Shown here in pieces: positions 11,285 through 23,526 of a stretch of 64,000 bases of DNA. The stretch comes from Ehretia macrophylla (taxonomy: Eukaryota; Streptophyta; Magnoliopsida; Boraginales; Ehretiaceae). Below the pieces are notes generated by a model. The model saw only the letters and a list, made by a program, of their open reading frames with translations. It made no database searches and was not told where the DNA came from. The DNA lies in assembly GCA_037974665.1 (NCBI GenBank), contig CM075782.1, positions 42,832,851 to 42,896,850 of the forward strand, given 5' to 3'. The translations under genes were made by a program, and so were the position numbers. Every line of letters begins with the position of its first letter. The first letter of the stretch is position 1.

Positions 11285-14200
11285 GAGTTGGTATCAGAGC
11301 AATAGGTTTGACAATCTATGGGATTTAGGTTATGGGTAGCTAGGCTTTTCCTGTGTTAACTTCACATATATGATTATTATATTATGTTGTAAAACATTGG
11401 AAGTGTTTTCATGTCATTATTACAGGAAATGGCATATCGTCCCACCTCTAGTTCGGGGATTCTCTCATCATCTGAGACAACAGGCCATGATGTGCAAGAA
11501 ACAGCCACTAGAGAGCCAGTTCCTCAGACTAGTCAAGTACCCCAGGCCGACTCAACATCAGTTGCAAATGCTATGCTACAGCAGGTTGCCGCAACAATGA
11601 CAAGAGAGGCATCAACTCATAGGGGAGAATAATCAAATGAATTTCAAGCACTGAAGGATTTTAAGGATATGAGGCCACCGTTATTTCGAGGAGAGAGTGA
11701 CCCTAAAATAGCTTTTGAATGGCTCGATGCAGTAGAGAGAATATATGAGATATTACAGTATGATGATGAAAGGAAAGTTCGTTTCGGGACTCATATGTTT
11801 CGTGATAACGCTGAGACGTGGTGGAGCATCAAAAAGACTGAATTAGAGGGTCCAATTACTTGGGCAGATTTCCGTGAGTTGTTCCAGGCTGAGTTCTATC
11901 CAGAGTCCCACAAAGATATCAAGTTAGATGAGTTCATCCATCTGAAACAGAACAACATGGCAGTGAGTGAGTACACAGACAAGTTTATTGCTCTTTCTAA
12001 ATTCGCACCATATCTAGTAAGACCAGAGCGAGCAAAAATTAAGAGATTTGAATCTGGTTTACGACCATACATATTCCAGTTTGTGGTCACTCAGCAACAT
12101 CAGGTTTTTCAACATGCTTACAAGGCAGCGGTGATTGCTGAGAGAGAAGAAAACATGCTATTTCAATCACAATTTCAGCCACAACAACAACAAGATACAC
12201 AGGATAAAAGGCGAGATAGGCCATAGGGTGAATCACAGGGTCAAAAGTTCGGAGGTAGTTCTTCAAAGAAACCTTTTAAACAGCAGCCTAGTGGTCAGAC
12301 TTCTCAGTACAGGTAGTATGCGCCACGACCAGCAGGCCAAAGACCACCTTCGACAGAGGTACCTAAATGTATGCAGTGTGGTAAAGCTCATCGTACTGAG
12401 GCATGTTGTTGGTTGACTGGTGGGTGTTTTTAGTGTGGATCTACAGAACATCGTATCCGGAATGTCCTCAGAGATTAATTGCCTTGGAAATTAGTTAGGG
12501 AGATGTCCATGCACCTACTATTAGACCGGGTCTTCCACCGACAGTTCGACCAGTTTAGCAGACAGTTCCTAGAGGTGGTAGTCAGGGGTCTTAGCCTCGG
12601 CCTAGACTATATGCTTTGGTTTATGGAGACACCCATGCCTCAGATTCAGTGGTTACAGGTATCTTATAAATTTCTAATGCATATGCACATGTGTTATTTG
12701 ATACTGGCTTGAACTATTCTTTTACTTCCTTGGCATTTGCATCTATGTTGAATATCTTACCTGAGCCATTAGAGACACCATTATGTGTGAAATCTCCTGT
12801 TGCGGTTTTTGTTAATACAGACACTGTATGTAAAAATTGCATAGTATATGTAGAAGGCAGGAAACTGTTAGCCAATTTAATTTGCTTGGATATGAAAGAT
12901 TTTGATGTCATTTTGGGAATGGATTGGCTATCAACATACCATGGTTATGTGGATTGCTTTGCCAAAAAGGTTATACTTTGCTTACCTGCTGAATCTAAGT
13001 TTGAATTTCAAGGAAGAAAAAGGGAGATGCCTTGTGTTATATGTGCGTTGAGAGCTCAAAAATTATTGAAGAAGGGTTATGATGGGTTTCTTGCCTATGT
13101 GATAGATACTGAGCAGAAATAGCAAAAAGTTGGAGACATTCCTATTGTCAGAGAATTTTCGGATGTATTTCCAGATGATATTTCGGGGTTGCTTCCGGAA
13201 CGTGAAGTTGAGTTTAAGATAGAACTTCTGCCAGATACTCAACCAATATCAAAGACCCTATACAGAATGGCCCCGGCAGAACTGAAAGAATTAAAGATAT
13301 AGTTGCAAAAGCTACTTGATAAGGGTCAGATCCGTCCTAGCGTTTCTCCTTGGGGAGCACCAGTATTATTTGTAAAAAAAAAAAGAATGGCAGTTTAAGT
13401 TTATGCATTGACTACCGTGAGCTGAATAAAGTTACAGTGAAGAACAGATATCTTTTGCCTCGTATCGATGATCTATTTGACCAACTTCAGGGTGCTCGGG
13501 TATTCTCAAAGATAGATTTGAGGTCGAGTTATCATCAATTGAGAGTTAAAGCAGAGGATGTTTCAAAGACAGCTTTCCGGACCAGATATGGGCATTATGA
13601 GTTTGTGGTGATGCCATTTGGTCTGACAAATGCTCCAGCAACTTTTATGGATTTGATGAACACGGTATTCAAACAATACCTAGATCAATTCGTGGTGGTG
13701 TTTATAGATGGCATTCTGATATACTCCAGGAGCCATGAGGACCACGAGCAATACCTTAGAACAGTATTACAGACCCTTCGAGAAAAACAGTTATATGCTA
13801 AACTAAAAAAATGTGACTTCTGGTTGAGTAGTGTGACTTTCTTGGGCCATATTATATCCAAGAATGGCATATTTGTAGATCCCCAGAAAATTGAGGCAGT
13901 GAGTAATTGGCCAAGACCAACTTCTGTTACTGAAGTTCGTAGTTTTCTCGGGTTAGCTGGATATTACAGGAAATTTGTGGATGGAGTTGCGCGGTTAGTT
14001 ACACCTTTGACACAGTTAACTCGGAAGAGCTCCAAATTTGAGTGGACTGAGAAATGTGACCGAAGTTTTCAAGAATTGAATAATCATTTAATCTCGGCAC
14101 CAATATATAGTGATGCTTCCAGAAGTGGTTTAGGATGTGTATTAATGCAGCATGGAAAAGTGATTGCATATGCCTCCAGGCAATTGAAGAGTTACGAACA

Positions 14201-16048
14201 GAATTATCCCACTCATGATCTGGAGCTAGCAACGGTTATATTTGCTCTTAAGATTTGGTGGCATTATCTGTACGGAGCTACTTGTGATGTATACACCGAT
14301 CATCAAAGTTTAAAGTACATCTTTTCGCAAAAAGAATTGAACCTCAGACAGAGGAGATGGTTAGAGCTTCTGAAGGACTATGATTTGCAAATTCACTACC
14401 ATCCTGGAAAGGCTAATAAAGTGGCAGATGCTTTAAATAGAAGACCGGTAGTGACTACAGCGTCCTTATTGACATCAGAGAAAGAATTGATCAAAGAGTT
14501 TGAAAGGTTACAACTGGGAATAGTTACCCTTGGTGAGAAAAGCTTATATGCTCACTTAATCATTCATCCTACATTATTGGATCGAATCAAGGAAGCTCAA
14601 AAGAATGATCTTTTATTGAAAATGATTAGAAATAAATTGGAAGAAAGGAAGGAAATTGAATTTCAAACAGATGAAAACGGCATTGTACGCTACAACAGTA
14701 AATTATGTGTGCCGGATGACCCAACATTAAAGATAGAAATTTTTTATGAAGCACATGACTCTCCATTTACAGTACATCTAGATGGAACTAAAATGTACAG
14801 GGATCTTCGAGAACATTTCTGGTGGAATAACATGAAACGTGAAGTTGAGGACTGTGTAGCTAAATGTTTAACATGTCAAAAGATCAAAGCTGAACATCAA
14901 AAGCCCTCAGGACTATTACAACAATTGAAGATTCCCGAGTGGAAATGGAATAGTGTATCCATGGATTTTGTTATGGGTTTGCTGAAGACTATAAATAAAA
15001 AGGATGAGATTTGGGTAATCATGGATATGTTGATCAAGACGGATCATTTTCTACCTATCCGGGTTGATGAAAGTAAAGATAAGTTGGCTAAGCAATACAT
15101 AGATGAGGTAATATGCCTTCACGGTGTACCAAAGGAAATTGTGTCTGATCGTGATCCGAGATTTACGTCAAGATTCTGACAAGGTATGCAATGAGCATTA
15201 GGTACGCAGTTAAGGATGAGTATTGCATTTCATCCTCAAACAGATGGTCAAACAGAAAGAACTATCCAAATTTTGGAAGATATGCTTCGAGCTTGTGTTT
15301 TGAATTGGGGCGGTAATTGGGATTCCTACTTGGCTTTAGTTGAATTTGCATATAACAACAGTTACCAGTCCAGCATTCAAATGGCATTCTACGAAGCATT
15401 ATATGGTTGGAAATGCAGGACTCCACTATATTGGGATTTGGATGAAAGAAAAGTAGTAAACTCTCAACTCCTTGAAGATGCAGAAGAAAAAGTTAAATTA
15501 ATTCGAGCACGACTTAAAACAGCACTAGATAGACAAAAGAGCTGGGCGGATATAAGGCGAAAAGATCTAGCATTCGAGGTAGGTGATCATGTATTTTTAA
15601 AGGTGTCGCCAACCAAAGGCGTAATTAGATTTGGTAGACGAGGGAAGTTGAATGCACGATATATGGGCCCGTTTGAAGTATTAGAGCGAATTGGAGCGGT
15701 TACTTATAAGATAGCTCTACCTCCAGCATTGGCAGGTGTCCACAATATATTTCACGTCTCACAGCTGCGGAAATATGTACCGGACCCCAGCCATATTCTA
15801 CAGTATGACCAGATTCAAGTGAAAGATAATCTAAAGTATGTTGAGCATCCAGTGGCTATTATTGACAGAAAAGATCAAGTACTACGGCGTCGTACTATTC
15901 CATATATGAAGGTTCGGTGGAGTAATAATCGTACTGATAGAGAAGCCACTTGGGAACTAGAATCAGAGATTCGTGACAAGTACCCATTTTTGTTTGAAGT
16001 GCCAGGTAAATAAGTTTCGAGGACGAAACTTTTTGAAGGAGGGAAGAG

Positions 16049-18229
16049 TGTAACACCCAGCACCACATAGCATTACATCTCATACTATTTAAATGTTTAT
16101 TTCTTTTATTTGTTAGATAAGCTAAAAGGAAAAAGATAAAAAAAAAAAAAAAGAAAAAAAAAAAAGAGAGAGAAGAAAAGAACTAAGCAAAACTAGGAAG
16201 GCAATTGAGAGATTCAAACCCGTGACCTCTTTCTTCTTTGCACACGCTTTGACCAACTGAGCTAAAGCTAGCTTGTTACCAGAACTAAACATTAGTAATA
16301 TATATATATGAAAGGCTATTAGATCAGTTTAAGTTCAGCAAACCAAGACAACTTTTCCCTTTTTTATTTTTCACAACACCCCCCTACCCGTTAACATAGA
16401 AGCAAAACGCGACCCAGCTGCAAACCAAGCTAAACTACTCATTAAACCTAGAAAACGTAAGTTTCTAACGCATTGGAGGTCATAGCATGTAAGTCGGTTT
16501 AATTCTATTGTGAAATTTCTGCTTATTTATGTATGTATATATGTATATATATGTGTAAACTCTTTTAATTATTTAAGTTGTGGCATAAATCCTTAGTATA
16601 CTTGTTAGATATTAATTTAGTCAAAGTTCTACATGATTTAGAGATGGTTATTGGTTTCATGTGGAGAATGGTAGGTAAATGGGCTTAGATTAATTCTGAA
16701 TTTTTGTAATTAATATGTATATATGCTTGTATGTGTGTAAAATGAGTTGGTTTGAGAAGTTATTGACCTATATACTTGTTGTATAGCATTTGCACGTTAG
16801 AGAAATTGGGTGTACATGTTTAGTTATATAGTTGTGTTGTCGTGAGTGTAATAGGGAAAAAGAAATTATATGTATACATATGTAATTGAGAATTGTATGG
16901 GTTCTATAATTTTTTTTTATTTTTTATGTATGTGTATGTAATTAAAAGAACATGATTTGAGTTTTAAGAAATGATTTGACTGCATACTCGTTAGAAATTA
17001 TATGTTCCCTAGTGTTCATGAATTAAAGTTGTTAAAGACATTACGTCAGGTGATAACAGTGAGTGATGATAAGTTGTGGTGACGTATATGTATATGTTAT
17101 TGCCATATAGAAAAGGAAGTTAAGTAAGATAAAATAGATAAAATAGTACATGAAATATAATGTGCTATTATTTTATACCCCTTTTACTTGTCTTCTAGAG
17201 TTTAATGTTTTAGTAAAATTTACTATGGTGCAGTTGTGAGTCACTCTTGAATCGGTTGTCTTAGTCAGAGGGTTGAATAAGCTAAAGCCAGGTCAAGGTA
17301 AGTAGAATACCCGTCACACACACACTTTTACTTTGTTTCAGTTCGAGCTATGCACTCTCTTTCTTATTCAAGTTGATCCGCTTTTGACTCTTTGTTCTTT
17401 ATCACCTGAAAAACACTTGCCCTTATTCATTGTACGCTATGACACCCAGACGGCAGGGTGAAATATATAGCCGTCCTGGCTTTTAGGCCTACTCTGTTAT
17501 CTATGTATGTATCAATTGTTCAGATGATTCAGTTGTGCATCAATTGTTAGGCATGCGCATCGATGCGGGGAATACATCGATTGTTAGACATATCTGTTAG
17601 GCAATTGTATCAGTGGCCATCAAAATTCGGCAATTGTTAATTATATGTATCAATTGTTTATCACAGATGTGCAGTTGTACTCAGATTCTATTCCGTATGC
17701 TTATTACCTTTTCTTTCTACCAAATGCTTCATTGATACCTCATAAGATTTTCAGGGTATTCTACTTAATGAGCTTTGTTCGCTCATTTCATTTATTGGCT
17801 GTGCAGAGGAAAGTGGGGAGGAATATCAGGGCGTAGAGTATCAGGCAGGAGAGTACCAGGGAGAAGAGTACCTGGGAGAAGAGAATCTGATAGAGGAGTA
17901 TCAGATAGATGAGGACCAGAGTGGGGACCAGACATAGTCTTTTACTAGTTTTACCTTTTGAAAGCTGTTTCTTTTGTCTTCAGTTCAGCACTGTAGATAA
18001 ATTTTCTGGTTAAGGTTGATGTAATTTTGCCGAAGTAGTTATGTAAATATAAACAAGGCCAAGTCTTGTGTATTTGCTTATCGTGGTATATAGATGCTCT
18101 GGTTTGGTTTGGTAGATTGATTGTTATTAAAGATTACTGTATTAGATCGCCTTGCAGGCTTAAGTTGTTTGACTTAGGTCTGTGGCAGGTCACGGCCCGA
18201 GTTTTAGAATTGAAATTCGGGGCGTGACA
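16049..18229 (+). repeat. 3' LTR of the Gypsy element
   Basis: It starts TGTAACACCCAGCACC and ends TTCGGGGCGTGACA, and pairs with 9142-11284. Just beyond it lies sequence resembling the end of MEB intron 2, so this edge marks the insertion point in MEB-B. Confidence 0.93.
16200..16272 (-). repeat. tRNA-like segment in the 3' LTR
   Basis: This is the counterpart of 9276-9347, with the A-box-like TAGCTCAGTTGGT and a near-consensus B box. Being in both LTRs, it was in the family before this copy inserted. Confidence 0.65.
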
Positions 18230-18299
18230 AATTGAGTATCATTTTTGTTACTAGTTACACGATCTAGATCTGATGCTATACATTGGTAAAGGAAAAAAT

Positions 18300-18684
18300 T
18301 TTTTTACAATATCTATGTCACCAACTAGATGAAACAATGAAGATTACAAACAAAGGAAAAAGCCTCTTGTGCTTTCGAAATATGCTCACTCGGAAAGACA
18401 AAAATTCTTAGACCACCTTCTACTCTCCAAAAATGCATATCCCTGGTATGTCTCTACATTTGCGTGCATAGGAACTAACAAAAATGCTATGAAGTTGTTA
18501 AAATAGAAAAACCAAATCAAAAGGCTTATTCATTTTTGTCGAACCCAATTTAAGTAGTTTGATAGAAAACAGAAATGTTAATAATTAGAGATATTTCTCC
18601 TCACTTTCTATTGTTTAAAAAACATGAATTTACTTATCTTTGTTCTTCAATAAGCCGATACATTCTGCAACAACGTCATCGACT
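18300..18684. other. Intronic DNA of MEB-B, nothing further recognised
   Basis: AT-rich sequence between the part matching the end of MEB intron 2 and the SINE. No coding frame or repeat structure is supported. Confidence 0.4.
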
Positions 18685-18699
18685 AACCCACATACTCAT

Positions 18700-18806
18700 T
18701 TTTTTTTTTTTCGATTCAAGGGGAGATCTAAAGCCAGTGAGATTTGAGTTCACAACTTCTCACAAAAACTGCAAATATCACGTCGCTAAACCAAAGGGTC
18801 TTTAAC
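18700..18806 (-). mobile_element. Short tRNA-derived SINE, minus strand
   Basis: A body of about 107 bases with its poly-A tail read on the minus strand (T run at 18700-18711). It is flanked by 15-bp target duplications, AACCCACATACTCAT (18685-18699) and AACCCACACACTCAT (18807-18821), which differ at one base. A-box-like TGGTTTAGCGACG and B-box-like GTGAACTCAAATCTC support a tRNA origin. Confidence 0.88.
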
Positions 18807-19239
18807 AACCCACACACTCATTCGCTACCTCCTAACTCAACTTCAAAATTCCCTTCTTCCTCAGCTCCACTGGAACCCCCACTAAATCATTAATTACTGG
18901 AACTTCATCCAATCATGTATCGCCTGTCCATCTGCAAATCATTGTTGGCTTTTTGGAGTGATTTTATAGGAATTGGGCTTTGAAGTATCCAAAAACTTAA
19001 AAGTTTAAACAATTGGTCTTCTCTACCTCAACTGTATATAAACCACTCATCTTCTTTCTAGTTTTTCCATGCGGGATATTTTGGTCCCACAAGCTTGCAT
19101 GTGTTCCAACAATCATCAATACAAAACACTATCCTTTCTCTTCTCACTTCACCACTATTCCACATTCCTAGAACCCCGTACATCTTCACTTTATAAATTT
19201 CTTTTGCTTGTATTTGAGTTTTTTTTATTTAAAAAAAAT

Positions 19240-20668
19240 GGAAATAAGACATTCAACTCCCTAACATTTTAGTATTGGATCACTTAGGTCCCTTAGTTTT
19301 TAAAATTCTTTTGGGAGGTCCTTGACCAAAGGATAATTTGGTCTTTTCCAAAATAATTGGATAAATAAATAAAATAATTTTAAACTAACTCCATAGATTT
19401 AATATATTATACACGCACCCTAAAAAAATAAAAAATATCCCAAAAATATAATAAATTACAAACTTACCCCATCACTATCATCACCACTACCACCATCATA
19501 CACAAACCCACAATTTCACCATTAATACCACCAACTCCACCACACACCACACTCTATTAACATCACCATCACCACCACTACCACTACATACATTTGACAT
19601 ACTTATATATGAATTTCAATCCAACCATTAACATCACCACCACTACAACCCCAAGGGGTTGCCTTGGTGGTTAAGGGGTGTGATAGAATTTGGGAAAATT
19701 TTAAGTTCAGTTTCCTTTATCGCCCCAGAGATCAGTCTCTTAACTAAATCGGTACATGCCTTTTGTTGGGTCGCTACACTCCCGGATTTTGGTTTACACC
19801 CAACCGTTAGGTCAGATGGAGATAAGCCAGGCTCGACCCCATCAAGGGACCGAAGGTCTCAATGCGGAGGTCTCTAATCTTGGTCAATGTTCTGTGGGCT
19901 GGCTCATGTAGGAATATTTCCAGAATTACAAAAAAAAAAAAAAAAATCACCACCACTATATCACATACCTATTACAAACCCCACCAATACCATATCTACA
20001 ATCACCACCACCATCAACTCTAACTCTTCGACCAAAAAAAAAAACCTCCAACTCTAATGTCAACCACAACATAAATTCAACCACCAACACCAACTCCACT
20101 ATCAACTACACATTAACAACCCCCACCTTAAAAAAATCGCATCCCCATATCCTACACCTTCAACCCATCTCAACCTCTCTACCCCAACCTCTAACCCGCT
20201 GCAACCCCACCCACAATGACCAACCCCCAAGCCATGAATCTATGTGGGTCTGTATGTGTGTATAGATTAGTTTTTTTGTTGTTGTTGGTTTAAGGTGTGT
20301 ATAAATTAGTTTTTCTTTTTGTTTAAGGTGTGTATAGATTAGTTTATATATACATATAGTGTGTGGTGGAGTTGGTGATAAAGTTGTGGCTTTGTTAATA
20401 TGGTGTTGTGTTAGCGGTGGTGATGGTGGTGGTGGGTTGGAGGTGTTGAAATGAGTTTTATATTTGTTGGTTTTTTGGGGTTATGTTTTTAATTATTTTG
20501 GGTGTTTGTATAATTTATTATGAGGGTAGTTTTAAATTAACATGTCTTTTTTTATTTAATTATTTTTAAAAGACCAAATTATCCTTTGATCAAGTACCTC
20601 CAAGAAATTTTTAAAAACTCAGTAAGCTAAGTGTTCCAATACGGTTAGAGACCTGGATGTCTTATTCC
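19240..20668. mobile_element. Non-autonomous inverted-repeat DNA transposon (unit 2 copy)
   Basis: The same element as 912-2325, with inverted ends of about 105 bases and a SINE inside. It sits in intron 2 of MEB-B. Confidence 0.8.
19646..19945 (+). mobile_element. SINE-like retroposon (unit 2 copy)
   Basis: The counterpart of 1310-1606. The target duplication is clearer here: ATCACCACCACTA at 19633-19645 and 19946-19958 (13 bp), with a 17-base poly-A run before the right copy. Confidence 0.8.
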
Positions 20669-20831
20669 CAAAAAGAAATAAATAAATTTCATACAGTAAT
20701 AGTTCAAGGTTCTCAAATAAATTTGCTTAAAATGTCCCAAGAAAAATCCAAATAGGGCGCTTCCAATTGCTTGCTTCATTTGACTAGGACTATGAGTCCC
20801 CTAAATGAATCATGAGAAAGTATGGTTTGGA

Positions 20832-21260
20832 TCTTTGAGTAGGACTATGCGTCCCCTAAATGAATCATGAGAAAGCTAAGATTGCCTCTAATATTATCAT
20901 CTGGGAGGATGTCTGCAGCTGGTCCAAGAACAACACTTCTTCTAATTCTCTTCAGGGCTTTATTTACAATGTTATGTTTGGTGCTATTGTTCACTCAATT
21001 TGGGCTAAAAGGAATTAACGTCTTTTTTCGGGTGCAGTTCAAACAGAGGACCATATTTTTGCTAAGATTAAATCTTGCGTCCAACTTTGTGTACAAAATA
21101 GAAAACGTAAATTCATTTTTTGTAACGTCAATAGGTACTTTTGTTTAGTTTGGGATCTGGATCTTGTGATCCTTCATTAGTTTGAGCATTGCTCCTTCTT
21201 TGTACAAAGTTCTTTTTGGTTTCAATAGAGTCACTTGTTTATTTAGCAAAAAAAAAAAAG
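20832..21260 (+). mobile_element. LINE (L1-type) 3' end with intact target-site duplication
   Basis: A 429-bp insertion with the tail of ORF2, a short 3' UTR and a poly-A run at 21248-21259. It is flanked by perfect 12-bp copies of GTATGGTTTGGA (20820-20831 and 21261-21272). This fixes its limits and those of the counterpart in unit 1. Confidence 0.88.
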
Positions 21261-22090
21261 GTATGGTTTGGACATGTTGGCTTTTCGGAGTGATTTTATA
21301 GGAATTGGACTTTTTTTTCATGTTCAACATTTTTCTCAGACAAGCTCACATGTGCTCCAACATGACGGAGACCACTTCATTATCTAAGATGGAAAAGGTT
21401 ATTTCTACAGGTTGTTCTGAATTTGAGCAAAGAGCTAATTATTGCACAATAGATCCAAAATTTTGGGGGGTTATATGGCATTTTTCTAAAGCGCAAAGAG
21501 GTTATGTGCTCCAATAAAGGAAAGAAGAGGGTAATTTGCAAAAAAAAAAAAAAAATCATATTTTTTCTATGATGCTCGAAATGTTCAAAATGCTAAAATG
21601 ACGTCATCTTTTTACAAATTAACAACTGCAATATTATTGAATTATATTGGCTTACTAAGATGAATATGATGGAAAATGTACCGTTGAGGGTGAAAATCGT
21701 TAGGCATGATGAGCATCCAAATAGATGTTGAGTGCTTGGTAGAGTTGATACCTGTTTTCCCCTTTCTCTTTTTCCAAGAATAACCTTTCTAATTGGAGAG
21801 AAACAATTAGGGCAGTGCATAGAACGTGTATGAAACTTGTGGGCATCTCTCTCAGATCTCAATTCTATTACTTCCTCACCAGTTTCTTCTTGGCTATCAA
21901 ACTTTGAATGTTCCTCTAACTTTTCCTCATCTTGAGTGGAAACATTCTTTAATGTGGTGGCCAAGTCCTCATGGGGTGACTGTCCAAATGCATCACCTAC
22001 AATCATCCATAATACCAACCTTACAATTCAAGACTTTTGAGCGCAAGAATCAAGTGTAGAAACTCCTCGTTTTGTGACAACATGTTTAAT

Positions 22091-22478
22091 GGAAAAATTG
22101 CGCAAATTGTTCCTACTGTTTTACTAAAATTTTAAATCTGTCTATATTGCTCTTAGCCAATTTAGTCTTTATTGTTTTTTAAATTCATCTCTATTGTTCA
22201 AAATTAACCAACTTAATTCCTATTTTTTTCATATTAAAACTTTCAATTTAGACCCTATTATTTTCATATAAAATTCAAATTATTCCTCAATACTTTAAAA
22301 AAAATGTAACTAAATTAATTTTTTTTAGAAAATAATAGGGACTAAATTGGTTAATTTTGAACAATATAAACAAATTTGAGATTTTATTAGAACAATAGAG
22401 ACTAAATTGGTTAATTTTGAATAATTGAGATGAATTTAAAATTTTAGAAAAACAATAGAAACTATTTGTGTAATTCCC
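22091..22478. mobile_element. MITE with terminal inverted repeats (unit 2 copy)
   Basis: The counterpart of 3641-4026, lying in intron 1 of MEB-B. Same inverted ends, no coding frame. Confidence 0.8.
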
Positions 22479-22841
22479 TTAACTTAATAATCTTTTCTCA
22501 ACGATATTCGCCCCATTAGATTTCATGATTCAAAGTGTAAAAAGAATGTAGAGCAGGCAAAATGTTGTCACCACAAGGAGCATAATACAAGCTGTCCAAA
22601 GCTTCAAATAGCTAGCAACTACCTTGCCTTGTCAAAATGGAGGATCAGTGGTGACCTTGGCGTATGGCAGATGGTGGTTTGATGAGGTTGTGAGGAGAGA
22701 AGATTTTCGGGTAGGTATGAAAATATCATAAAAGGTAAGGTGTAATTTGGTCTTTTAACATCTTCCGCACAAGGAGAATGGATCTTTAATTCCGGACTGG
22801 AAAAAGGGTAAAAAGAGCACATCTTGTCTTTATTATTTTTT

Positions 22842-23202
22842 GGGTTAATACCACTTTTGGTCTCTTATCTTTGACCTCATTGACTCTTTAGTCCCTTATT
22901 TTCAAAAGTAAGACATTTCAATCCCTCATCTTTCAAAGTTGGGACACTATTAGTTCTTGTCGCTGATTCCGTTAAAAAAAGAAGGAAACAACACGTGATT
23001 GACCAAAATACCCTACTACTACCAAGTTGCAGGGGTATTTTGGTCAACCACAAGCTTTTTTTTATTTTTTTAATGAAATCAGCGATAAGGACTAACGGTG
23101 TCCCAATTTTAAAAAATAAAGTAATGAAATGTCTCACTTTAGAAGATAAGGGACCAAAGTATCAATAAGGTAAAAGATAAGAGATCAAAAATGGTATTAA
23201 CC
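22842..23202. mobile_element. Mutator-like MITE, 361 bp, exact 9-bp target duplication
   Basis: The ends are GGGTTAATACCACTTTTGG and its inverted match, followed inside by GTCTCTTATCTTT. Exact copies of TTATTTTTT flank it (22833-22841 and 23203-23211). A 9-bp duplication and long inverted ends fit the Mutator superfamily. Relatives lie at 28164-28496 and 57047-57341. It is in intron 1 of MEB-B, just outside unit 2, so it is not part of the duplication. Confidence 0.88.
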
Positions 23203-23405
23203 TTATTTTTTCTTGTTTATTTTCTGGTACTAAAAAGAAAGCATATATTGCCAACCATAAGGTAAAAATTATTCTATTTCTGTGTACAGAATGTGGAAAT
23301 ATTTGTTTGCAAAAAGAAGAAGAAAATGTAGCAATAGATTTATGCTGGAACTTACAAAGTTAACACAAGTATCTTAATTAACTTGAAGCTAACATAAGTA
23401 TGCAC

Positions 23406-23526
23406 CTACCACTAGGTCAGGCGGTGGGATGCAAGCAAGGGTCCATCCCCAAAAGGCGTAAACTAATTCTGCTTATGTATCATGGGATGGTTAAATGAAA
23501 TATTTTCCCGAGTTAAAAAAAAAAAG
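23406..23526 (+). mobile_element. SINE inserted at the exon 1/intron 1 border of MEB-B
   Basis: A body of about 121 bases with B-box-like GGGTCCATCCCC and a poly-A run at 23515-23525. The flanks are GTATGCAC (23398-23405) and GTACGCAC (23527-23534), a target duplication with one change. On the minus strand this lands just after the last exon 1 codons of MEB-B, so the donor region is part of the duplicated target. Confidence 0.8.

Larger units (their letters stand above)
9142..18229 (+). mobile_element. Ty3/Gypsy chromodomain LTR retrotransposon, two LTRs, about 9.1 kb
   Basis: The 5' LTR is 9142-11284 and the 3' LTR is 16049-18229, each TG...CA and about 2.15 kb. A primer-binding site TTGGTATCAGAGC, matching initiator tRNA-Met, follows the 5' LTR. 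Inside come gag (about 11.4-12.5 kb), protease (12.7-13.1 kb), reverse transcriptase and RNase H (13.2-14.5 kb), integrase (14.7-15.6 kb) and a chromodomain-like tail (15.8-16.0 kb). Long LTRs and a chromodomain fit the Tekay/Del branch. The coding part has several breaks, so it is a fossil. The LTRs are alike, suggesting a fairly young insertion. No target duplication can be matched, because the left side is another copy of the family. Confidence 0.93.
19004..22826. repeat. Unit 2 of the 3.7-kb direct segmental duplication
   Basis: It pairs with 674-4374 and is about 120 bases longer, partly through 58 bases kept at the LINE's left edge. It lies inside MEB-B, spanning part of intron 2, exon 2 and part of intron 1. 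The surroundings on both sides are MEB-B sequence, so this looks like the original location. Confidence 0.93.
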
